From Nocardioides sp. T2.26MG-1 (GTDB taxonomy: Bacteria > Actinomycetota > Actinomycetes > Propionibacteriales > Nocardioidaceae), in the NCBI RefSeq assembly GCF_950101795.1, contig NZ_CATNLZ010000036.1, positions 1 through 64,000 of the forward strand: a stretch of DNA of 64,000 nucleotides, written 5' to 3'. This document shows, in pieces, positions 22,995 to 30,910 of the stretch. Under the pieces are notes generated by a model. The model saw only the letters and a list, made by a program, of their open reading frames with translations, was not told the DNA's origin and ran no database searches. Each line of letters begins with the position of its first letter. Within the stretch, counting starts at the first letter, position 1. A program made the translations under genes and the position numbers.

Positions 22995-25900
22995 GTGGCA
23001 GCCCTCGACCGGTTCAGCGAGCCGACCCGCACCTGGTTCGGTGCGGCGTTCGCGACGCCCACGCCCGCCCAGGAGGGCGCCTGGGACGCGATCGGAGCCG
23101 GGCGGCACGCGCTCGTGGTCGCGCCGACCGGGTCGGGCAAGACGCTCAGCGCGTTCCTGTGGAGCCTCGACCGGCTGCTGACCACGCCGCCGCCCGAGGA
23201 CAAGCGGCACCGCTGCCGCGTGCTCTACATCTCCCCGCTCAAGGCGCTGGGCGTCGACGTCGAGCGCAACCTGCGGGCCCCGCTGACCGGCATCCGCCAC
23301 ACCGCCGACCGGCTCGGCACCCCGGTGCCCGAGCTCCGGGTGGGCGTCCGGTCCGGTGACACCCCGGCCGCCGACCGACGCAAGCTGACCACCAGCCCGC
23401 CCGACATCCTGATCACCACGCCCGAGTCGCTGTTCCTGATGCTGACCAGCCAGGCCCGCGAGTCGCTGCGCGGCGTCGAGACCGTGATCGTCGACGAGGT
23501 GCACGCCGTCGCCGGCGGCAAGCGCGGCGCCCACCTCGCGGTCAGCCTCGAGCGCCTCGACGCGCTGCTGGAGCGGCCCGCCCAGCGCATCGGCCTCAGC
23601 GCGACCGTGCGCCCGCTCGAGGAGGTCGCCCGGTTCCTCGGCGGCACCGCCCCGGTCGAGATCGTGGCGCCGCCGAGCGAGAAGGAGTGGGACCTCAAGG
23701 TCGTCGTGCCCGTCGAGGACATGACGGCGCCGTCGGAGTACGACGAGGACAGCGACGACCCGCAGCGCGCCCAGTCGATCTGGCCGCACGTCGAGGAGCG
23801 GGTGGTCGACCTCGTCGAGCAGCACCGGTCCACGATCGTGTTCGCCAACTCCCGGCGGCTCGCCGAGCGGCTCACCGCCCGGCTCAACGAGATCGCGACG
23901 GAGCGGGCGGGTGACGGTGGTTTCGAGGCTCGCTCCGCTGGCACCTCAACCACCGTGGGTGCGCCCGCACACGTGATGGCGCAGTCCGGTCAGAGCCACG
24001 GCGCCCAGACCGTGATCGCCAAGGCCCACCACGGCTCGGTCTCCAAGGAGCAGCGGGCGCTCATCGAGGACGACCTCAAGCGCGGCCGGCTGCCCTGCGT
24101 GGTCGCGACCAGCAGCCTCGAGCTCGGCATCGACATGGGCGCGGTCGACCTGGTCATCCAGATCGAGAGCCCCCCGAGCGTGGCCAGCGCGCTCCAGCGG
24201 GTCGGCCGCGCCGGTCACCAGGTCGGCGAGGTGTCCCGCGGGGTGCTGTTCCCCAAGCACCGCGGCGACCTCGCCCAGACCGCGGTTGCGGTCGAGCGGA
24301 TGCGCACCGGCGCGATCGAGTCGCTGCGGGTGCCCGCCAACCCGCTCGACGTGCTCGCCCAGCAGGTCGTCGCCGCCACCGCGCTCGACGCCTGGCCGGT
24401 CGACGAGCTCTACGACCTGGTGCGCCGCAGCGCGCCGTTCACCCAGTTGCCCCGCAGCGCCTACGACGCCACCCTCGACCTGCTCGCCGGCCGCTACCCC
24501 TCCGACGAGTTCGCCGAGCTGCGCCCCCGCATCGTCTGGGACCGCGTGACCGGCCTCCTCACCGGCCGCCCGGGCGCCCAGCGGCTGGCCGTCACCAGCG
24601 GCGGCACCATCCCCGACCGCGGGCTGTTCGGCGTGTTCCTCGTCGGCGGCACCGGCCCCGGCCGCCGGGTCGGCGAGCTCGACGAGGAGATGGTCTACGA
24701 GTCCCGGGTCGGCGACGTGTTCGCGCTCGGCGCGACCAGCTGGCGCATCGAGGACATCACCCACGACCGGGTGCTGGTGACGCCCGCGCCCGGGATCCCC
24801 GGCCGGCTGCCGTTCTGGAAGGGCGACACCCTCGGCCGCCCGGCCGAGCTGGGGGCCGCGATCGGCGCGTTCACCCGCGAACTGGCCGCCCTGCCGCGCG
24901 ACCAGGCCACCGCGCGCGCCGTACGGGACGGGCTCGACGAGTACGCCGCCGGCAACCTGCTGACCTACCTCCACGAGCAGCTCGAGGCCACCAACGTGCT
25001 GCCCAGCGACCGCACCCTGCTCGTCGAGCGGTTCCGCGACGAGCTCGGCGACTGGCGCCTCGTCGTCCACTCCCCCTACGGCACCCCGGTGCACGCACCC
25101 TGGGCGCTGGCGATCAACGCCCGGCTGCGCGAGCGGTACGGCGTCGACGGCCAGGCCGTCGCCTCCGACGACGGCATCGTGATCCGCATCCCCGACACCG
25201 AGGCCGAGCCGCCCAGCGGCGACGTGATCGTGTTCGAGGCCGACGAGATCGAGGCCATCGTCACCACCGAGGTCGGCGGGTCCGCGCTGTTCGCCTCCCG
25301 GTTCCGCGAGTGTGCCGCCCGGGCCCTGCTGCTGCCCCGCCGCGACCCCGGCCGGCGCTCCCCGCTGTGGCAGCAGCGCCAGCGCTCGGCCGCCCTGCTC
25401 GAGGTGGCGGTGCAGTACCCGTCGTTCCCGATCGTGCTCGAGGCCGTGCGCGAGTGTCTCCAGGACGTCTACGACCTGCCCTCGCTGCTCGCGCTGATGC
25501 GCGGCGTCGAGCGGCGCGAGGTGCAGGTCGTCGACGTGTCGACCCAGGCGCCCTCACCGTTCGCGCGCAGCCTGCTGTTCGGCTACGTCGCCCAGTTCAT
25601 GTACGAGGGCGACTCCCCCATCGCCGAGCGCCGGGCGGCGGCGCTCTCCCTCGACCAGGGGCTGCTCGCCGAGCTCCTCGGCCGCGCCGAGCTGCGCGAG
25701 CTGCTCGACCCCGAGGTGCTCGCCGAGGTCGAGGCCGAGCTGCAGCGGCTCGCCCCCGACCGCCGCGCCCGCGACGCCGAGGGTGTGGTCGACCTGGTCC
25801 GGCTGGTCGGCCCGCTCAGCACCAACGAGGTGGCCGCGCGCACCGTGCCGGGCGCCGACGTCGCCGAGTGGCTGGACGCACTCGCGCTCAGCCGCCGGCT

Positions 25901-27533
25901 CGTGCAGGTGCGGATGGCCGGCGAGGAGCGCTGGGCCGTGGTCGAGGACGCCGGCCGGCTGCGTGACGGGCTCGGTGTCCCGGTGCCGCCCGGCGTCGCC
26001 GACGTGTTCGCCGAGCCGGTGGCCGACCCGCTGGCCGACCTGGTCGCACGCCACGCCCGCACCCACGGACCGTTCACGACCGACGAGGTCGCCACCCGGC
26101 TCGGGCTCGGCGCCGCGGTCGTGCGCCACACCCTGCAGCGGCTCGCTGCCCAGGGACGGGTGCTCGACGGCGAGTTCCGCCCGTCCGGCAGCGGCACCGA
26201 GTGGTGCGACGCCGAGGTCCTGCGCCGGCTGCGGCGCCGCTCGCTGGCCCGGCTGCGCCAGGAGATCGAGCCGGTCGAGCCGGAGGCGCTCGGACGCTTC
26301 CTGGGGGCCTGGCAGCACGTGACCACCCGGGGCCGCCGCGGCGTCGACGGCGTGCTGGCCACGATCGACCAGCTCGCCGGCTGCTCGGTGCCCGCGTCCG
26401 CGCTCGAGCCGCTGGTGCTCGCCGCCCGGGTGCGGGACTACGAGCCGTCGTACCTCGACGAGCTGACCGCCTCGGGCGAGGTGCTGTGGGCCGGCCACGC
26501 CGCGCTCCCCGGGGCCGACGGCTGGGTGTCGCTGCACCTCGCCGACCAGGCGCACCTCACGCTGCCCGAGCCGCAGCCCTTCGAGCACTCCCCTGGATCT
26601 TGGGGAGAGCTCCACCAGGCCGTCCTCGACGCGCTCGCCCCCGGCGGCGCGTGGTTCTTCCGCCAGCTCTCCGACGCGGTGGGCTCCACCAACGACACGG
26701 CGCTCTCCGCGGCGATCTGGGACCTCGTCTGGGCCGGCCGGATCAGCAACGACACGCTCACCCCGCTGCGCGCGCTCACCCGCTCCGGCACCCCTGCCCA
26801 TCGCACCCGGCGCCCGCCGCCGCGCGCCGGACGGCCGATCCGCACCGGGCCGCCCGAGACCGCCGGGCGTTGGGCGCTGCTGCCGGCCATCGACACCGAC
26901 GCCACGCGCCGCGCCCACGCCACCGCCGAGCGGATGCTCGAGCGGCACGGCGTGGTCACCCGCGGCGCGGTCGTCGGCGAGCGCGTCCCGGGTGGGTTCG
27001 CCGCCGTCTACAAGGTGCTCTCGGCGTTCGAGGACTCCGGTCGCTGCCGGCGCGGCTACTTCGTCGCCGGCCTCGGCGCGGCGCAGTTCGGCTCCGCCGG
27101 CGCCGTCGACCGGCTGCGGACGTTCGCCGAGGTGCCGGCGGACGCCAAGCCCACCGCTCTCGCGCTCGCCGCGACCGACCCGGCGAACCCCTTCGGCGCG
27201 GCGCTCCCCTGGCCCGAGAGCGACGGGGGCCATCGGCCGGGCCGCAAGGCCGGCGCGATCGTGGTGCTCGTCGACGGCGTCCTCACGATGTACGTCGAGC
27301 GCGGCGGCCGCACGCTGCTCACCTGGTCCGACGACGCCGACCTGCTCGGTCCGGCCGCCGCGTCCCTCGCCGACGCCGCGCGCCGCGGCTCGCTGGGACG
27401 GATGACCGTCGAGCGCGCCGACGGCGAGCAGCTGCTCGGCTCCGGATCCACGCCCCTGCGCGAGGCGCTCCAGGGCGCCGGCTTCGTCGCCACCCCCCGG
27501 GGACTGCGGCTGCGGACGGTCGCCGGTGCCTGA
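22995..27533 (+). CDS. lhr: Large ATP-dependent helicase Lhr
   Basis: A 1512-residue helicase, the same size class as mycobacterial Lhr (about 1513), which unwinds RNA:DNA hybrids in 3'-5' direction during repair. Walker A APTGSGKTLSAF, DEVH box VDEVHAVAG, motif III GLSATVRP, and motif VI QRVGRAGHQ are present in the first 460 residues, followed by winged helix, beta-barrel and the long Lhr C-terminal domain. The start could also be GTG 22977. An in-frame insert from a repeat lies at 23916-23954 between the two RecA domains. The stop overlaps the nei2 GTG by 8 bases, making lhr-nei2 an operon; in M. tuberculosis the pair is Rv3296-Rv3297. Confidence 0.93.
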   Translation: MAALDRFSEPTRTWFGAAFATPTPAQEGAWDAIGAGRHALVVAPTGSGKTLSAFLWSLDRLLTTPPPEDKRHRCRVLYISPLKALGVDVERNLRAPLTGIRHTADRLGTPVPELRVGVRSGDTPAADRRKLTTSPPDILITTPESLFLMLTSQARESLRGVETVIVDEVHAVAGGKRGAHLAVSLERLDALLERPAQRIGLSATVRPLEEVARFLGGTAPVEIVAPPSEKEWDLKVVVPVEDMTAPSEYDEDSDDPQRAQSIWPHVEERVVDLVEQHRSTIVFANSRRLAERLTARLNEIATERAGDGGFEARSAGTSTTVGAPAHVMAQSGQSHGAQTVIAKAHHGSVSKEQRALIEDDLKRGRLPCVVATSSLELGIDMGAVDLVIQIESPPSVASALQRVGRAGHQVGEVSRGVLFPKHRGDLAQTAVAVERMRTGAIESLRVPANPLDVLAQQVVAATALDAWPVDELYDLVRRSAPFTQLPRSAYDATLDLLAGRYPSDEFAELRPRIVWDRVTGLLTGRPGAQRLAVTSGGTIPDRGLFGVFLVGGTGPGRRVGELDEEMVYESRVGDVFALGATSWRIEDITHDRVLVTPAPGIPGRLPFWKGDTLGRPAELGAAIGAFTRELAALPRDQATARAVRDGLDEYAAGNLLTYLHEQLEATNVLPSDRTLLVERFRDELGDWRLVVHSPYGTPVHAPWALAINARLRERYGVDGQAVASDDGIVIRIPDTEAEPPSGDVIVFEADEIEAIVTTEVGGSALFASRFRECAARALLLPRRDPGRRSPLWQQRQRSAALLEVAVQYPSFPIVLEAVRECLQDVYDLPSLLALMRGVERREVQVVDVSTQAPSPFARSLLFGYVAQFMYEGDSPIAERRAAALSLDQGLLAELLGRAELRELLDPEVLAEVEAELQRLAPDRRARDAEGVVDLVRLVGPLSTNEVAARTVPGADVAEWLDALALSRRLVQVRMAGEERWAVVEDAGRLRDGLGVPVPPGVADVFAEPVADPLADLVARHARTHGPFTTDEVATRLGLGAAVVRHTLQRLAAQGRVLDGEFRPSGSGTEWCDAEVLRRLRRRSLARLRQEIEPVEPEALGRFLGAWQHVTTRGRRGVDGVLATIDQLAGCSVPASALEPLVLAARVRDYEPSYLDELTASGEVLWAGHAALPGADGWVSLHLADQAHLTLPEPQPFEHSPGSWGELHQAVLDALAPGGAWFFRQLSDAVGSTNDTALSAAIWDLVWAGRISNDTLTPLRALTRSGTPAHRTRRPPPRAGRPIRTGPPETAGRWALLPAIDTDATRRAHATAERMLERHGVVTRGAVVGERVPGGFAAVYKVLSAFEDSGRCRRGYFVAGLGAAQFGSAGAVDRLRTFAEVPADAKPTALALAATDPANPFGAALPWPESDGGHRPGRKAGAIVVLVDGVLTMYVERGGRTLLTWSDDADLLGPAAASLADAARRGSLGRMTVERADGEQLLGSGSTPLREALQGAGFVATPRGLRLRTVAGA
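23916..23954 (+). repeat. REP-like palindromic repeat inserted in frame in lhr
   Basis: Arms GGTGGTTTCGAGG (23916-23928) and CCTCAACCACC (23944-23954) pair except for two extra bases, around CTCGCTCCGCTGGCA. From memory, nearly the same 35-40 base palindrome is dispersed in Nocardioides genomes. In lhr it adds about 13 codons reading GGFEARSAGTSTT between helicase domains without a frameshift. No other copy is in this window. Confidence 0.55.
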
Positions 27534-28317
27534 GGGCGACGCCGTCTGGCGCACCGCCGAGCGGCTCCGCCGCGCGCTCGACGGGCAGCGCCTCGTGCGC
27601 GCCGACCTGCGGGTGCCTCAGCACGCCACCGCCGACCTGTCCGGCGGCACCGTGGTCGAGACCGTCTCCCGGGGCAAGCACCTGCTCACCCGCATCGAGC
27701 ACGATGTGCCGTGGACCCTCCACACCCACCTCAAGATGGAGGGCTCGTGGCGTGTCTTCCGCGCCGGCGAGCGCTGGACTAGGCCCGCCCACCTCGCGCG
27801 GGTGGTGCTCGACGTCGGCAGCCGCAGCGCGGTCGGCTTCCAGCTCGGTGTGGTCGACCTGGTGCCCCGCGAGCGTGAGGCCGACCTGGTCGGCCACCTC
27901 GGCCCCGACCTGCTCGGCCCCGACTGGGACGAGCACGAGGCCGTACGCCGGCTCACCGCCGACCCGAGCCGCCCGCTCGGCGAGGCGCTGCTCGACCAGC
28001 GCAACCTCGCCGGCCTCGGCACGGTCTACCGCACCGAGCTCTGCTTCCTCACCGGCTACGACCCGCGCGACCCGGTCGCCGTCGTCGCCGACCCGCTGCG
28101 GATGGTGCGGCTGGCGCGCTCGATGCTCGACCAGAACCGCCACCAGCCCCAGATCTGCACCACCGGCGACAAGCGCCGGGGCCGCAGCCTCTGGGTCTAC
28201 GGCCGTGCCGGCGAGCGCTGCCTGCGGTGCGGCACGGTGGTCGAGCACGACCACCTCGGCGAGCCGGGCCGCGAGCGCATCGCCTACTGGTGCCCGGCGT
28301 GCCAGCCGCGCCGCTGA
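27526..28317 (+). CDS. nei: Fpg/Nei family DNA glycosylase (Nei2)
   Basis: A 263-residue base-excision repair glycosylase/AP lyase that removes oxidised pyrimidines or purines. After removal of Met, the N-terminus is Pro-Glu-Gly (PEGDAVWRTAERL), giving the catalytic Pro and Glu; a Lys is in SRGKHLLTR. The H2TH region (LLDQRNLAGLGTVYRTELCFL) and C-terminal zinc finger (CLRCG and YWCPACQ) are complete. The GTG start lies inside the lhr 3' end (8-base overlap), so both are expressed together. Downstream, its stop is 4 bases from the convergent clgR stop. Confidence 0.92.
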   Translation: MPEGDAVWRTAERLRRALDGQRLVRADLRVPQHATADLSGGTVVETVSRGKHLLTRIEHDVPWTLHTHLKMEGSWRVFRAGERWTRPAHLARVVLDVGSRSAVGFQLGVVDLVPREREADLVGHLGPDLLGPDWDEHEAVRRLTADPSRPLGEALLDQRNLAGLGTVYRTELCFLTGYDPRDPVAVVADPLRMVRLARSMLDQNRHQPQICTTGDKRRGRSLWVYGRAGERCLRCGTVVEHDHLGEPGRERIAYWCPACQPRR

Positions 28318-28321
28318 CCGA

Positions 28322-28591
28322 TCAGGCGGCGGGCACGACCGCGAGCGCGGTCGCGGTCTCTTCCAGCGCGACCGCGTCGGAGACGTCGCGGAGCACGTCG
28401 GAGAGCGGGACGTCGAGTGCGGAGCACAGCGAGGCGAGCAGCTCGGAGGAGGCTTCCTTCTGGCCGCGTTCGATCTCGGAGATGTAGCCCAGGCTGACCC
28501 GGGCCTCGGCGGAGACCTCGCGCAGGGTCATGCCCCGCTGCAGCCGCAGGTCGCGGAGCACGTCGCCGAGAAGCCGACGGAACAGCACCAT
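28322..28591 (-). CDS. clgR: ClgR-like XRE-family transcriptional activator
   Basis: An 89-residue single-domain helix-turn-helix protein (MTLREVSAEARVSLGYISEIERGQKEAS). This matches ClgR, the actinobacterial activator of clp protease and stress genes. The C-terminus ends in hydrophobic LAVVPAA, and ClgR is itself degraded by Clp through its Ala-Ala end. A good AAGGAG ribosome-binding site precedes ATG 28591, and TAGCGT about 30 bases upstream may be the -10. It follows cinA on the same strand by 37 bases, as in the conserved pgsA-cinA-clgR order. Confidence 0.88.
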   Translation of the reverse strand: MVLFRRLLGDVLRDLRLQRGMTLREVSAEARVSLGYISEIERGQKEASSELLASLCSALDVPLSDVLRDVSDAVALEETATALAVVPAA

Positions 28592-28628
28592 GCGCGTCTC
28601 CTTGGGTCGAAGGTCTGTGCGAACAACG

Positions 28629-29117
28629 CTACCGGAGGGTCGTTTCTTCCCGTCGGAGGACCGCCTCCAACGCCTCGAACGCCTCCTGGCAGGTGCGCTG
28701 CTGGATCTTGCCGCGGTCGCCGCTCAGCTCGAGCGCGACCGCCTCGAGCAGGCCCGGTCCGGCGATGCCGACGAACACGGTGCCCGGCGGCTTGCCCTCC
28801 TGCTCGGTGGGGCCGGCGACCCCGGTCGTCGAGAGCCCGTACGTCGCCCCCATCAGCGCACGCACTCCCGAGGCCATCGCGCGGGCGCACTCGGCGGACA
28901 CCACGCCGTGCCGGTCGATGATCGACTGGTCGACCTCGAGCAGCGACGACTTGATCTCGGTGGCGTAGGTGACCACGCCGCCGAGGTAGGTCTCCGACGC
29001 GCCCGGGATGTCGGTGAGGGCGACCGCCAGCCGCCCCCCGGTCAGCGACTCGGCGGTGGCGATCGTGCTGCCGCCGGCGCGGAGCAGGAGGTGCACCCGG
29101 GTCAGGAGGTCCGTCAC
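28629..29117 (-). CDS. cinA: CinA C-terminal domain protein (nicotinamide mononucleotide deamidase family)
   Basis: A 162-residue protein equal to the C-terminal PncC/CinA domain alone: TIATAESLTGGRLAVALTDIPGAS and GATYGLSTTGVAGPTEQEGKPPGTVFVG are the family motifs. PncC deamidates nicotinamide mononucleotide in pyridine nucleotide recycling. The N-terminal molybdopterin-binding-like domain of long CinA is absent, as usual in actinobacteria. It lies upstream of clgR. Its usual neighbour pgsA is 7 kb away because other genes lie between. The start is 23 bases from the divergent GH15 gene. Confidence 0.88.
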   Translation of the reverse strand: MTDLLTRVHLLLRAGGSTIATAESLTGGRLAVALTDIPGASETYLGGVVTYATEIKSSLLEVDQSIIDRHGVVSAECARAMASGVRALMGATYGLSTTGVAGPTEQEGKPPGTVFVGIAGPGLLEAVALELSGDRGKIQQRTCQEAFEALEAVLRREETTLR

Positions 29118-29128
29118 GGGGGCAAGGC

Positions 29129-29134
29129 TAGCCT
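29129..29134 (+). promoter_or_regulatory. -10 element of the GH15 gene
   Basis: TAGCCT is 6 bases before the ATG at 29141 and predicts a leaderless transcript. It lies in the 23-base gap to the divergent cinA gene. Confidence 0.5.
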
Positions 29135-29140
29135 CTGGCC

Positions 29141-30910
29141 ATGGCGCTCCCGATTGCTGACTACGCCCTCATCGGCGACCGCCGGACCGGGGCGCTCGTC
29201 GGCACGAACGGCTCGATCGACTGGCTCTGCCTGCCCCGCTTCGACTCCTCGGCGTGCTTCGCGGGCCTCCTCGGCACCGACGAGCACGGCCACTGGCAGC
29301 TGTGCCCGGTCGACGACTACGAGGTGAGCCGCCGCTACGTCGGCGCCTCGTCGGCGCTGGAGACCACGTTCACCACCGCGACCGGGGTGGTGACGCTCAC
29401 CGACGTGATGCCGCCGGGGGACGACCGGGCGGACGTGGTGCGCCGGGTCCGCGGGGTCAGCGGCACCGTGCGGATGCGCCACGAGTGGATGGTGCGCCTC
29501 GACTACGGCGCGATCCTGCCGTGGGTCCAGCGTGAGACCGTCGACGGTGAGGCGGTGATCACTGCGATCGGCGGTCCGGATCTCCTGGTGCTGCGCGGCC
29601 CTCGGCTCCCCCGAGCCAGCGATCACCGGCACACCGACGAGTTCGACGTCGCGGCCGACGCCGTACTCACGTTCTCGACGACCTGGCTGCCCTCCCACCT
29701 GCCCGTGGGCGACCTCGGGGTGCAGGACGATCGGGTCGACGCGTCGATCGCCGAGGAGCAGGACTGGGCCGGCCGCTGCCGCGCGGACATGCCGCATCCC
29801 GACCTCGTGCGGCGGTCACTGTCCACCTTGCGGCTGCTGACCGACGCGGAGACCGGCGGCATCGTGGCGGCCCCCACGACCTCTCTCCCCGAGGACCCGG
29901 GCGGGCAGCGCAACTGGGACTACCGCTTCTGCTGGCTGCGCGACGCGGCACTGACGATCGGGGCCCTGATCGAGGCGGGCTACACGGCCGAGGCCCAACT
30001 GTGGCGGGGGTGGCTGCTGCGGGCCGTCGCCGGCGACCCGGCCGACCTCCAGATCGTGTACGCCGTCGACGGCAGCAGGCGGCTGACCGAGGTCGACCTC
30101 CCCCACCTGCCCGGCTACGCCGACTCACGGCCGGTGCGGATCGGCAACGGTGCCTCGCTCCAGCGCCAGCTCGACGTCTTGGGCGAGGTGATGATCGCCC
30201 TGGAGCAGACCCGGCAGGCCACCGGTCACGCCGACCGCAGCGCGTGGGCGCTGCAGCGCGCGCTCGTCGAGAACCTCGCGAAGACCTGGCAGCAGCCCGA
30301 CCACGGGCTGTGGGAGGTCCGCGGTCCGCAGCAGCGGTTCACCCACTCCCAGGCGATGGTGTGGGCGGCGTTCGACCGGGCGGTCCGCGCGATCGAGGAC
30401 TTCGACCTCGACGGGCCGGTCGACGAGTGGCGCGAGCTGCGCGACACGGCCCGCGCGGAGGTGCTCGACCACGGGTTCGACCACGCGCGCGGGACGTTCG
30501 TGCAGCACTACGAGACGACCGAGGTCGACGCGTCACTGCTCGTGCTGCCCCAGATCGGGTTCATCGCCGGCGACGACCCCCGGATGCTGGGCACCATCGC
30601 CGCCATCGAGGAGGACCTGATCCGCGACGGGCTGGTGCTGCGCTACCGCACCGAGACCGGCGTCGACGGTCTGCCCGGCGACGAGCATCCGTTCCTGGCC
30701 TGCTCGTTCTGGCTGGTGTCGGCGTACGCCCGGGCCGGCCGGACCGACGACGCGCTCGCGCTCTTCGACCGCCTCTGCGGCCTGGCGAACGACGTCGGGC
30801 TCCTCCCCGAGGAGTACGACGCCGCGCGCACGAGGATGATCGGCAACTTCCCGCAGGCGTTCAGTCACCTGGCCCTCGTGCGCGCGGCGTTCGACCTCAG
30901 AACAGCTTGA
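29141..30910 (+). CDS. GH15 family glucoamylase/trehalase-like hydrolase
   Basis: A 589-residue cytoplasmic GH15 protein without a signal peptide. IADYALIGDRRTGALVGTNG begins the N-terminal beta-sandwich; the (alpha/alpha)6 domain has NWDYRFCWLRDA, then LPEEYD as the second catalytic Glu region near the end and HSQAMVWAAFDRA. Mycobacterial proteins of this type hydrolyse trehalose, while others split glucans. A role in trehalose or glycogen turnover is inferred. It is inserted between cinA and the secreted nuclease gene; its 3' end overlaps the convergent nuclease gene by 14 bases. Confidence 0.88.
   Translation: MALPIADYALIGDRRTGALVGTNGSIDWLCLPRFDSSACFAGLLGTDEHGHWQLCPVDDYEVSRRYVGASSALETTFTTATGVVTLTDVMPPGDDRADVVRRVRGVSGTVRMRHEWMVRLDYGAILPWVQRETVDGEAVITAIGGPDLLVLRGPRLPRASDHRHTDEFDVAADAVLTFSTTWLPSHLPVGDLGVQDDRVDASIAEEQDWAGRCRADMPHPDLVRRSLSTLRLLTDAETGGIVAAPTTSLPEDPGGQRNWDYRFCWLRDAALTIGALIEAGYTAEAQLWRGWLLRAVAGDPADLQIVYAVDGSRRLTEVDLPHLPGYADSRPVRIGNGASLQRQLDVLGEVMIALEQTRQATGHADRSAWALQRALVENLAKTWQQPDHGLWEVRGPQQRFTHSQAMVWAAFDRAVRAIEDFDLDGPVDEWRELRDTARAEVLDHGFDHARGTFVQHYETTEVDASLLVLPQIGFIAGDDPRMLGTIAAIEEDLIRDGLVLRYRTETGVDGLPGDEHPFLACSFWLVSAYARAGRTDDALALFDRLCGLANDVGLLPEEYDAARTRMIGNFPQAFSHLALVRAAFDLRTA

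Noticed and set aside
26588..26608. CTCCCC...GGGGAG hairpin inside lhr
   Set aside because: It is a 6-base stem within coding sequence, with no regulatory context.
28592..28628. ClgR operator in front of clgR
   Set aside because: GCGAAC and AACGC half-sites are present, but spacing does not give the known ClgR palindrome.
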